Source of the DNA: JAXHUH01 sp034211175
Lineage (GTDB): Bacteria; Actinomycetota; Acidimicrobiia; Acidimicrobiales; CAIXPF01
DNA length: 38,777 bases
Direction: 5' to 3'
Assembly: GCA_034211175.1 (NCBI GenBank)
Contig: JAXHUH010000162.1
Span: 1 to 38,777, forward strand
Of the stretch, positions 23,711-30,789 are shown piece after piece; the first letter of the stretch is position 1; each line of letters starts with the position of its first letter. The translations under genes were made by a program, and so were the position numbers. Under the pieces are notes generated by a model. It worked only from the letters and a program-made list of their open reading frames with translations. It ran no database searches and was not told the DNA's origin.

Positions 23711-24574
23711 TCAGCCGACCTCGATCAGCTTCGTCACCGTGTCGCACGTCGCCCCGTCGGCCAGGCACACGGTCAGGGTGACCTCGGTGTCCTCACTGAA
23801 GCTGGTGCTCACGCTCTGGGGGCTGGACGACACGATGCTGCTCGAGCGCCAGTTCCAGCGGCGCTGGGCGACCGGCCCGTCGGAGGTGTCGATCAGCGAG
23901 ATCGACTGGCCCACCTGCGGCCGCTCCGGACTCCATCGGAAGTCCGCGGTCAGAAGCGAGGGTTCCGCGTCGGTTGTCGCGGGGCCGTCGTCGTCGTTGC
24001 CCGCATCGGTGTCCGCCTCGGCCTCGACGACCTCGATCACGGTCTCCATCGTCGACGTGCCGTTGGCGTAGCCGACGGTGAGGCGGATGGGCTGCGGGCC
24101 GGCCTCGGACCACGCGAACGTGACCACCCGACCCTCGCGGGCCTCGCCGCCCAGCTCCCAGTCGAACGTCAGCGGCGTGCCGTCGGCCTCGGCGGTGAAC
24201 GTGACCGCTTCGCCGACCGTGGTGCTGCGGGGCCCGTCGATGGCCACGGTGCCGGCGACGCCGCCGTCGCCCGTGGTCGTGGGTGTCGTCTCGCCCGTCG
24301 GCGTCGAGGACGGGGTGGACGAGGTCGAGGCCGCGTCCTCCCCGGCGGGCGTCGCCGGGTCGTCGTCGAGCGCGTCGCGGACGAACCACCCGCCCGCGGC
24401 ACCGACGATCAGCGCCACGAGCGCGATGATCGCCACGACACCACGCCCCGGGCCCGAGGGCGCCGAGCCGGGAGCACCCGGCGGGGGCGGCCCGGAGGCC
24501 ACCTTGGGGATCGAGGGCATCGCGCGCGTCGGCTGCGCGTGCGGTGAGGTCTGGATGCGGGTCTCGTCGGGCAC
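23711..24574 (-). CDS. Membrane-anchored protein with PKD-like domains
   Basis: The 287-residue product has a short proline-rich cytoplasmic N-terminus, one helix (about 45-66), a Thr/Ser/Pro stalk (about 73-105) and two beta-sandwich-like domains outside. The first includes GEAVTFTAEADGTPLTFDWE; the second ADFRWSPERPQVGQSISLID and RRWNWRSSS. These resemble PKD repeats, in which a strand ends in W-W-F/D. The last domain has two cysteines (TVCLADGATCDT) that may form a disulfide. GTG 24574 has CAGGAG upstream. Role unknown; likely adhesion or wall contact, like the large PKD protein at 35972. Confidence 0.7.
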   Translation of the reverse strand: MPDETRIQTSPHAQPTRAMPSIPKVASGPPPPGAPGSAPSGPGRGVVAIIALVALIVGAAGGWFVRDALDDDPATPAGEDAASTSSTPSSTPTGETTPTTTGDGGVAGTVAIDGPRSTTVGEAVTFTAEADGTPLTFDWELGGEAREGRVVTFAWSEAGPQPIRLTVGYANGTSTMETVIEVVEAEADTDAGNDDDGPATTDAEPSLLTADFRWSPERPQVGQSISLIDTSDGPVAQRRWNWRSSSIVSSSPQSVSTSFSEDTEVTLTVCLADGATCDTVTKLIEVG

Positions 24575-24629
24575 AGCTCGCTCCTGTCAGCGGTGTTCGC
24601 TCACGGTACGAACGCATGGCCCGATTCGG

Positions 24630-24660
24630 ATCGGGGAACTCCCCGCTTCGCGGCCCCGAT
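24630..24660 (-). terminator. Hairpin after HlyIII-like gene
   Basis: ATCGGGG (24630-24636) pairs with CCCCGAT (24654-24660); inside it GGGG and CCCC can form a second small hairpin. It lies 45 bases past the stop of the leftward gene at 24706. Confidence 0.45.
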
Positions 24661-24705
24661 GGTGCGCCGCCAAGGCGCCGGGTCACGCCGCGTGGGCGGG
24701 ATCGC

Positions 24706-25326
24706 TCAGGTGATCGACCAGATGACCAGGAAGTGTGCGGTCATGGCGACGATGGTCGCCGCGTGCCACACCTCGTGGTAGCCGAACACCGGGGGGTGGG
24801 GGTTGGGCCGGTTGGTGAGGAGCGCGAGGCCACCGGCCCCGTAGACCAGCCCGCCACCGACCATGAGGCCGAGGCGGAACGGGTCGAGCTCCAGCCACGG
24901 GAGCGACACGACCGCGGTGGCGCCCAGGGCGGTGTAGAGCCAGCTCACCCTGCGCACGCCGAGCTGGAGGCACGACAGCTTGGCGCCGGCGCCGATCGCC
25001 GCGCCGAGGCTGATGAAGGCGAGGAGCGGCAGCCCGATCGTTCGCGGGAGCGCGAGGAGGCACACCGGCAGGTACGTGGCCCCGATGAAGACGAAGATGG
25101 CGGCGTGATCGGCCCGGCGGGCCCACAGGCGGGTGGCCGGCGTGGTCACGACGGTGTGGTAGACGGCGCTCGTCGTCAGCAGGCCGACCAGCGCGGTCCC
25201 GAACACGGTCGCACCGAGCACGGCCGCCGGGCCGTCGGCGTGGATCACGAGGGCGACGGCTGCCGGGATCGCGACCCAGAGCGCGGCCCGGTGGAGCTCA
25301 CCGCGCAGGAGGGGGGTGAAGGCCAC
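24706..25326 (-). CDS. Hemolysin III / PAQR family membrane protein
   Basis: The 206-residue protein has seven predicted helices and the conserved PAQR/HlyIII motifs: SAVYHT (Ser and His), ADHAAIFVFIGATY (Asp-His), and FGYHEVWH near the C-terminus. These residues form an intramembrane metal site in relatives. Bacterial members were named for a Bacillus haemolysin, but most have unknown housekeeping functions in membrane lipid biology. The GTG at 25326 gives the normal family length. Monocistronic. Confidence 0.92.
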   Translation of the reverse strand: MAFTPLLRGELHRAALWVAIPAAVALVIHADGPAAVLGATVFGTALVGLLTTSAVYHTVVTTPATRLWARRADHAAIFVFIGATYLPVCLLALPRTIGLPLLAFISLGAAIGAGAKLSCLQLGVRRVSWLYTALGATAVVSLPWLELDPFRLGLMVGGGLVYGAGGLALLTNRPNPHPPVFGYHEVWHAATIVAMTAHFLVIWSIT

Positions 25327-25661
25327 GTGGTGGTCGCCCGGGGGAGGCGGGCGGAGCCAGGCCGGCGCCGGGGGAATGGCGGGGCCCGGGTGGGCCAGGG
25401 GCCGGCGCAGGGTGGAGACAGGCTGCCGAGAGATCGCTCTTCTCCCCTTCGGTCCTCGGACAAGGACGGGTCACGGTACCGATGTGGTTCTCGGTTCCAC
25501 CCCGGCCGCGGTTGAGCTTTCGTCCGCGAGACGTTGACGTGGGTCACGAAACGCAGCGTTCACGGACGGGCAACCTCGGGCGACGGTTGAGCCAATACGT
25601 TGTGTCGGGCAACGAAGCGACCACGGCGAGTCACTGTCTGCTCGCCCATTGAGGAGGAACG
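25327..25661. other. Divergent intergenic region, 335 bp
   Basis: No gene is seen. It must hold the promoters of the leftward HlyIII-like gene and the rightward 2OG-oxygenase-like gene. CGGTTGAGC occurs at 25509 and 25584; TTGACG (25534) has no good -10 partner. A clear ribosome site GAGGAGG (25651-25657) precedes the GTG at 25662. Confidence 0.4.
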
Positions 25662-26633
25662 GTGAGCAGCGCCGCCCCCCAGCCCTCCGTCGGGACGAGC
25701 CGCGTCCCGCTGCTGGACCTGAGCCCACTCGTTGCCATGGACGCCGACGAGGCCGCGCGGGCACGCGCCGCCGAGGAGATCGCCCGGGCATCGCAGACGT
25801 GGGGTGTGTTCCTGGCCGCCGGTCACGGCGTGCCGGATCGCCTGATGGACGACGTGTTCGGCTCCGCCGGTCGCCTGTTCGCGCTCCCCGACGAGATGAA
25901 GCGCCGCCTGGCGTCGGCCGATCGGCGGCCCGGGCTCGGCCGCGGGTTCGACGCCGACCGGGGACCGGGCCCCGATCGCCCCCGGTTCCTCGAGGCGTAC
26001 CTGCTCGGCCCCGAGCTCTCGGACGAGCACCCCCGCCGCCGCGCCGGCGACCCGCTGTTCCACCCCAACCAGTGGCCCGACCTGCCCGGCTGGCGCCTCC
26101 CGGTGCTCGGCTACCTGACCGCCGTGGCCCGCCTGGCGGAGCTCGTGATCGACGCCCAGGCCCGGGCGCTCGGGCTGGTCGAGGACCTCGGGCTCGGCGA
26201 GGGCGACCCGCTCGTCTCGCTCTCGCTCGAGCGCCACGCGCCCGCCGGTGCGGGCGCGGCCCGGACGTCGGTGGCGCCGTCGGGGGCATGGAGCTTCGCC
26301 TCGGTCCTCGCCCAGGACCGGGCGGCGGGCCTCGAGATCGAGGCGCCCGACGGCTCGTGGGTGCCGGTGCCGTACGAGCCGGGGCTGCTGCTCATCAGCG
26401 TCGGCGACCTCATGTCCCGCTGGACCAACGACGTCCTGCGGGCTCCGAAGGTGCGGAGCCGGGCCCCCGAACGGGGTGACCGCATCGTCCTGCGGGTCCA
26501 ACGCAGCGCCGATCCGGACACGGTCGTCGTCGCGTCACCGGGCTGCGTCGGGCCCGATCGCCCGGCCCGGTACCCGCCGGTGACCCCCGGCGCGGTCCTC
26601 CTCGAGGGCGCGGGCGCACCCGTTCCCGAGTGA
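25662..26633 (+). CDS. Isopenicillin-N-synthase-like 2OG oxygenase fold, metal site lost
   Basis: The 323-residue protein follows the IPNS/gibberellin-oxidase-like layout. The N-terminal domain has VPLLDLSPL, TWGVFLAAGHGVPDRLMDDVF and ALPDEMKRRL; the core has LAQDRAAGLEIEAPDGSWVP, PGLLLISVGDLMSRWTND. Active enzymes carry HxD, a distal His in PHRV and RxS. Here the matching positions read Arg201-Thr-Ser203, Lys263 (APKVR) and Arg274-Ile-Val, so all three iron ligands and the 2OG serine appear replaced. It should not be a standard oxygenase; a binding or regulatory role is possible. GTG 25662 has GAGGAGG upstream. Monocistronic. Confidence 0.8.
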   Translation: MSSAAPQPSVGTSRVPLLDLSPLVAMDADEAARARAAEEIARASQTWGVFLAAGHGVPDRLMDDVFGSAGRLFALPDEMKRRLASADRRPGLGRGFDADRGPGPDRPRFLEAYLLGPELSDEHPRRRAGDPLFHPNQWPDLPGWRLPVLGYLTAVARLAELVIDAQARALGLVEDLGLGEGDPLVSLSLERHAPAGAGAARTSVAPSGAWSFASVLAQDRAAGLEIEAPDGSWVPVPYEPGLLLISVGDLMSRWTNDVLRAPKVRSRAPERGDRIVLRVQRSADPDTVVVASPGCVGPDRPARYPPVTPGAVLLEGAGAPVPE

Positions 26634-26652
26634 GGGCGGCGACCTGACCGAG

Positions 26653-26679
26653 CGGCGCGCGGGCGAACGTCGCGCGCCG
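26653..26679 (+). terminator. Hairpin after the 2OG-like gene
   Basis: CGGCGCGCG and CGCGCGCCG pair perfectly over a 9-base loop, 19 bases after the stop. No T-run. Confidence 0.6.
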
Positions 26680-26766
26680 TCGTCCTCGGGGTGGCGTCGG
26701 CGGCTTGCGCGGCATCGTCGCGGTCGATTCCGACGCTCGTCGGCCCATCGGTGCGAACATGGGCAC

Positions 26767-27375
26767 ATGGACCGTCAGCCGCCCGAGGAGCCCTCCGGCC
26801 GACCGCCCGGGGAGGGCCAGGGCGACACCCCGCCCCCGCCGCCCGGCGGTGACGCCTGGCCGACCGCGCCCGGCTCGCAGGGTGGCGGGCCCGGCGCGCC
26901 CCCACCTCCCGGGTCGTGGGACGCGGCGCCCGGCTCCCACGGCGCGCCGCCCCCGCCCGGCCCGCAGGGCCCACCGCCGCCGGCGTCCTACGGTGCTCCT
27001 CCGCCGCCGGGGTCCTACGGTGCCCCGCCGCCGCCGGGTGACTGGGGCGCGGCGCCGCCGGGGCCCGGTGCCTACGGCGCGGCCTACCCGGCCGCCTCGT
27101 ACCCGGAGTCGAGCCAGGCCACCCTCGCCCTGGTGCTGGGCATCGTCGGGCTCACCGGGCTGGTGTGCCTCGGCTTCCCGCTGCTCCTGTCACCGTTCGC
27201 GTGGTGGCTCGGCCAATCGGAGGTGCGGGGGATCGACGAGGGCCGGCGCCCGCCGCAGAACCGGGGCCAGGGCATGGCCGCCAAGGTGTGCGGCATCATC
27301 GGCACCGTGTTCCTGTTCCTCGGAGTGCTCGCCACCGGCTGCCTGGTCGCCCTCAGCGCGGCGGACGCGTCGTGA
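26767..27375 (+). CDS. Proline-rich DUF4190-type membrane protein, first copy
   Basis: The 202-residue product has a 110-residue Pro/Gly-rich cytoplasmic N-terminus with repeats such as SYGAPPPPG, then ATLALVLGIVGL, SPFAWWLGQSEVRGIDEGRR and a final helix. The two-helix region with a conserved xx-G-xxxxIDEGRR loop is the DUF4190 pattern, common in Actinobacteria, function unknown. ATG 26767 lacks a strong ribosome site. It overlaps a second, shorter copy by four bases; the two arose by tandem duplication. Confidence 0.8.
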   Translation: MDRQPPEEPSGRPPGEGQGDTPPPPPGGDAWPTAPGSQGGGPGAPPPPGSWDAAPGSHGAPPPPGPQGPPPPASYGAPPPPGSYGAPPPPGDWGAAPPGPGAYGAAYPAASYPESSQATLALVLGIVGLTGLVCLGFPLLLSPFAWWLGQSEVRGIDEGRRPPQNRGQGMAAKVCGIIGTVFLFLGVLATGCLVALSAADAS

Positions 27376-27797
27376 GCGACCACGACCCGCCGCGGCCGCC
27401 CGGTGGTGGCGGCTGGGACGCGCCGCCCCCGGGCGGCCCGCCGCCGGGACCTTCCGGGCCGCCGCCGCCGTCCTGGTCGGCCGGACCGGGCGGTGGGCCC
27501 CCGCCGCCGAGCGGTTGGTCGACGGCCGGCTACACCGAGGCCAGTCAGGCGACCCTGGCGCTCGTGCTCGGCATCCTCGGGATCGTCGCCTGCGGCCTGG
27601 CGTCGCCGTTCGCGTGGTGGATCGGCCAGGCCGAGGTGCGGGGCATCGACGAGGGCCGCCGCCCGCCCGAGAACCGGGGCACGGGCAACGCCGGACGCGT
27701 CCTCGGGATCGTCGGCACCGCGCTGATCGGCCTCAGCCTCCTGGCCGTGATCATCGTCGCCATCGTGCTCGTCGCCGTCGGCTCGACGGCGCCCTGA
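27372..27797 (+). CDS. Proline-rich DUF4190-type membrane protein, second copy
   Basis: The 141-residue product repeats the layout of the preceding gene: a shorter Pro/Gly-rich N-terminus (about 1-50), then EASQATLALVLGILGI, SPFAWWIGQAEVRGIDEGRR and a last helix (about 115-137). About 30 residues around the IDEGRRPP loop are almost identical between the copies, while the proline-rich parts differ. The GTG overlaps the stop of the first copy (GTGA), so the pair is probably translated together and may form a heteromer. Function unknown. Confidence 0.8.
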   Translation: MSDHDPPRPPGGGGWDAPPPGGPPPGPSGPPPPSWSAGPGGGPPPPSGWSTAGYTEASQATLALVLGILGIVACGLASPFAWWIGQAEVRGIDEGRRPPENRGTGNAGRVLGIVGTALIGLSLLAVIIVAIVLVAVGSTAP

Positions 27798-27812
27798 GCA
27801 CGGCGGCCGCGA

Positions 27813-27830
27813 CCGGCCCCGATGGGCCGG
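27813..27830. terminator. Bidirectional hairpin between convergent genes
   Basis: CCGGCCC and GGGCCGG pair perfectly across a CGAT loop, in the 40 bases separating the stops at 27797 and 27838. Confidence 0.6.
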
Positions 27831-27837
27831 GGTCGGC

Positions 27838-28815
27838 TCAGGTGCCTCTCGGTGCCATGCCCGCGGCGCGGTAGATGGCGTCGATCGTCGCCATCGTGGC
27901 GATGGCGTCCTCGCCGCCGGTCGGCACCTCGAGGCCTTCGGTCACGGCGGCCACGAACGCCCGCATCTGGTACGTGTAGGTCGGCGTGTCGTCGCACGTC
28001 TCCTCGTCGGCCGGCCCACCCGGCGCGGGCTCGATGCGCAGCCGCCCGCCCCGGTGGGGCGAGACCGGGTTCGTGAACACGACGCGGCCGCCGTCTCCCT
28101 CCACGGCCAGCGACGCCCTCGCGGGCTCGTCCGCCGACATGGAGCAGCGCACGACGGCCTCGACGTCGCCGTCGAAGTGCAGGTCGGCGGTCATCGTCAG
28201 GTCGACGCCCGGCGGGTCCTCGATCGCCGTCGCCGCCCGGACGGTGGGCTCGGACCCGGCGACGAAGCGGACCCACTGCACGCAGTAGCAGCCGAGGTCC
28301 ATCAGCGCCCCGCCCCCGAGCTCGGGTACGAACCGGATGTCGTCGCGGGGGATCGTGACCGAGAAGTCGGCCTCCATGCGCCGGAGGGGCCCGATCTGAT
28401 CGACCAGCTCGCGGAGGCGCTCGACCGACGGGTGGTAGCGCCAGTGGAAGGCCTCGACGAGCACGAGACCGGCGTCGCGGGCGGCCGCCACCATCTCGGC
28501 GGCCTGGGCCTCGTTGTCGGCGATCGGCTTCTCGCAGAGCACGTGCTTGCCCGCTGCCAGTGCGGCCATCGTCCACGGGTGGTGGAGCGACGCCGGCAGC
28601 GAGATGAACACGGCGTCGACGTCGTCCCGCCGACACAGCGCCTCGTAGTCGGCAGCGACGTCGGGGAGGTCCCACTCCTGCGCATAGGCACGGGCCCGCT
28701 CGGGGTCGCGTGCGGCGACGCAGGTGATCTCGACGCCGTCGGTGGCGCGGACCGGGTCGATCGCCGCCTTGGGGGCGATGCGGGACGCTCCGATGAGGCC
28801 GAGGCGCAGGGTCAC
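27838..28815 (-). CDS. Gfo/Idh/MocA family oxidoreductase
   Basis: The 325-residue NAD(P)-dependent enzyme starts with the Rossmann motif GLIGASRIAPKA and has the family signature HVLCEKPIADNEAQA (the EKP lysine), VEAFHWRYHP and GGGALMDLGCYCVQWVRF, where Asp and the following residues complete the active site. Members oxidise or reduce sugars, polyols, inositol and similar compounds; the substrate is not evident. Its GTG overlaps the stop of the upstream zinc ADH, so the two form a two-gene operon, likely acting on one carbohydrate or polyol. Confidence 0.93.
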   Translation of the reverse strand: MTLRLGLIGASRIAPKAAIDPVRATDGVEITCVAARDPERARAYAQEWDLPDVAADYEALCRRDDVDAVFISLPASLHHPWTMAALAAGKHVLCEKPIADNEAQAAEMVAAARDAGLVLVEAFHWRYHPSVERLRELVDQIGPLRRMEADFSVTIPRDDIRFVPELGGGALMDLGCYCVQWVRFVAGSEPTVRAATAIEDPPGVDLTMTADLHFDGDVEAVVRCSMSADEPARASLAVEGDGGRVVFTNPVSPHRGGRLRIEPAPGGPADEETCDDTPTYTYQMRAFVAAVTEGLEVPTGGEDAIATMATIDAIYRAAGMAPRGT

Positions 28816-29909
28816 GTCGAGTCAGCTCCGAGATCGAGGGAGACCTTCAGGGCGCCGCTGGCCACGGGGTCGTGGGCCATCTCGAAGGCCTCGCCGACCC
28901 GTTCGATGCCCACCACGTGGCTCAGCAGCGGCGTCACGTCGAGGTCACCACGGGCGATCGTGTCGAGCGCGACGGCGAAGCAGCGTAGACCCTGCTCCTG
29001 CTGGGCGCCCCACACGGTCGACGCCCGCAGCCGGCGCCGGAAGAACCCGCTGAAGTCGAACGGCACCGGCGTCGAGGTGTCGGGCAGGCCGAACCACAGC
29101 AGCTCGCCCTCGACCCGCACCAGGCCGGGGGTGGCGAGCAGCGTCTCGCTGCTGCCCACCGCCTCGACGACGTAGTCCGCGCCCCGTCCGCCCGTGAGGT
29201 CGGCGACGGCGACCTCGAGCCGGTCGTGGGGCACGTGGACCGCCACGTCCGCGCCCCAGCTCCGGGCCAGCTCGAGGCGCGCCGCGGACCGGTCGGCGAC
29301 GATGATCGTGCCCGCCCCCGCCCGGCGCAGCAGCCAGGTGAAGAACAGGCCGGCCGAGCCCTGACCGACCACGACGACGGTCTCGCCGGTCGGGTCGTGG
29401 GGGCGGACGTGGCGGGCATAGATCACGGTGCCGAGCTGCTGGGCCATCAGCAGCTCGAGGTCGGACGGCTGAGCGGTCGGGGCCGTTTCGTGGTTCGGTC
29501 GGGCGTCGGTCGGTCGGGCGTCGGTCGGTCGGGCGTCGCGGGCCGGGTGCGGCGCGGCCGGCAGCCGGAGCAGCCGGTCGCCCGAGATGCGGCCCAGCGC
29601 GGCGAAGCACCGGCCGTCCGCGGCATCGGGTACGCACAGCACGCGGTCACCGGGCGACCACCGGGGATCGCGGCTGTCGGTGACCGTGCCGACGCCCTCG
29701 TGGCCGGGGAAGCCGGGCGCGGCGGGCGGTGGCGGGGCGAGCACCCCGGCGCACACGACGTGGAGGTCGGAGCCGCACACCGAGGCGTAGTGGTTGCGGA
29801 CCATGACCTCACCGTCGTCGAGCGGCTCCACGTCGGCCTCCACGCACTCGATGCGGCCGACCTCGACCATCTGCGCGGCGATCGTCCTCGTCTTCGTACC
29901 CGTTGTCAC
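28812..29909 (-). CDS. Zinc-binding alcohol dehydrogenase (MDR)
   Basis: The 365-residue product carries catalytic zinc residues Cys45 (SVCGSDLH), His70 and Glu71 (GHEGVG), and a cofactor motif VVVVGQGSAGLFFTWLL. No four-cysteine structural zinc lobe is present. An unusual insert at about 124-140 is a DARPT repeat produced by a 15-bp tandem repeat in the gene. Start GTG 29909 has a G-rich ribosome site. It is coupled to the Gfo/Idh/MocA gene that follows; together they suggest two-step oxidation of a polyol or sugar. Confidence 0.9.
   Translation of the reverse strand: MTTGTKTRTIAAQMVEVGRIECVEADVEPLDDGEVMVRNHYASVCGSDLHVVCAGVLAPPPPAAPGFPGHEGVGTVTDSRDPRWSPGDRVLCVPDAADGRCFAALGRISGDRLLRLPAAPHPARDARPTDARPTDARPNHETAPTAQPSDLELLMAQQLGTVIYARHVRPHDPTGETVVVVGQGSAGLFFTWLLRRAGAGTIIVADRSAARLELARSWGADVAVHVPHDRLEVAVADLTGGRGADYVVEAVGSSETLLATPGLVRVEGELLWFGLPDTSTPVPFDFSGFFRRRLRASTVWGAQQEQGLRCFAVALDTIARGDLDVTPLLSHVVGIERVGEAFEMAHDPVASGALKVSLDLGADST
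29497..29541 (-). repeat. In-frame 15-bp tandem repeat inside the zinc ADH gene
   Basis: GGTCGGGCGTCGGTC occurs at 29497 and 29512, and a third copy differing at its end at 29527. On the coding strand each unit adds five residues (DARPT), so slippage would change protein length without breaking the frame. Confidence 0.85.
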
Positions 29910-30219
29910 GGCTCCCCCTCGTGCGAGCCCGGCGGTGGCGGCCCGACGACGCCCCGGCCGCGGGTCCCGGCGGGCACACCGGAACGGCTCGGGCCGGGCG
30001 GTGGGCCCGCCGGGAGCGTAGCCCCGGGCCCACGTCCGGCTCCCCGCCCGCCAGGCGAGCCGGGCCCGGTGGCGCCGCGCCGAACCCCGGTCGGCGAACG
30101 GGGTTCACTTGCGGTACCGGGAATCCCCCAATTGCTGGATGTCGGCTGAGTGAATGCCCTAAGGTGCTGGTCGCACGGGTTGTTCCGCCCGATCCGTGTG
30201 ATCCGCCCAACCACCTTGT

Positions 30220-30255
30220 ACTGGCACCGGAGCTGTGACCGCGTCCGGTGCCAGT
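30220..30255. promoter_or_regulatory. Perfect 12-bp inverted repeat with 12-base loop
   Basis: ACTGGCACCGGA and TCCGGTGCCAGT pair perfectly around a 12-base loop. It is about 310 bases before the ADH start and 535 before moxR, too far from any stop codon to be a simple terminator. Operator or RNA hairpin. Confidence 0.5.
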
Positions 30256-30464
30256 GCGCGTTCGGGCCCCGGCCACCCGACCGACGGCTACCGTGGTCCC
30301 CGGCCCCGGGCGGGCGTCGACGGCGAGGGGCCCGAGGATGGGCGGTGGCCGCGTACGGCGGTCAATGTCGAACGACGGCGGGCGGCCGTCCCCGACGGTG
30401 TCGGGCGGAGCGCGGATGGTGGGAGACGCAACGGGAACTGCCCGCGTAGGGTTGAGGGGCCCGT

Positions 30465-30573
30465 CCCCGACCTCGGGGAACGGCCCCCCGTGCGGGGGAA
30501 TGACCGAACGGCGTTGGACCTGCCCGTTTCAACCATGTGAGCAGGTCCTTCAGCAATTTGTCATCCTGCTGGA
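30465..30573 (+). ncRNA. Candidate structured RNA or leader before moxR
   Basis: Four hairpins follow one another on the plus strand: CCCCGA/TCGGGG (30465-30478), CCCCC/GGGGG over GTGC (30485-30498), GGACCTGC/GCAGGTCC with a 17-base loop (30516-30548), and TTCAGCA/TGCTGGA with one G-U pair (30549-30573). CAGGTC recurs at 30575-30580, so GACCTG at 30517 could pair with either copy. The last two hairpins lie in DNA of lower GC than the surroundings. It resembles no RNA family that I can name. Confidence 0.3.
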
Positions 30574-30789
30574 ACAGGTCAGCCAAGGAACTCGCCCCGT
30601 TGCCCACTACGGTTTTGCTGCGCGTGCCGCCGGGCCCACGTGCCGAGCGCTCTTCGAGCTCGCGGTCGCGCGTAGGCGGAACCTCAGCGCCCCAGCCGTC
30701 GGGAAGGCGCCGTCCGGAAGCGCGGTGGGCACGATGAGGACGAGACACAGCGGGGCCACAGGCTCGGCCGAGGACGAGGGAGCTGAGCG

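Larger units (their letters stand above)
29910..30789. other. Largest gene-free region, 880 bp, rich in inverted repeats
   Basis: No open frame here looks like a protein gene. It separates the leftward ADH/Gfo operon from the rightward moxR operon and must hold both promoters. It contains the 12-bp hairpin at 30220, a set of hairpins at 30465-30573 and the word CCCTAAGGTGC at 30157-30167, which recurs in the promoter region at 12967. On the minus strand, 30607 down to 30362 reads as an 81-residue frame beginning with a helix-like segment (SLADLFQQDDKLLKDLLTWL), without a ribosome site. Confidence 0.5.

Noticed and set aside
30480..30500. 6C RNA because of a run of six C
   Set aside because: The Cs are in the stem of CCCCC/GGGGG, not in loops, and the paired 6C hairpins are not present.
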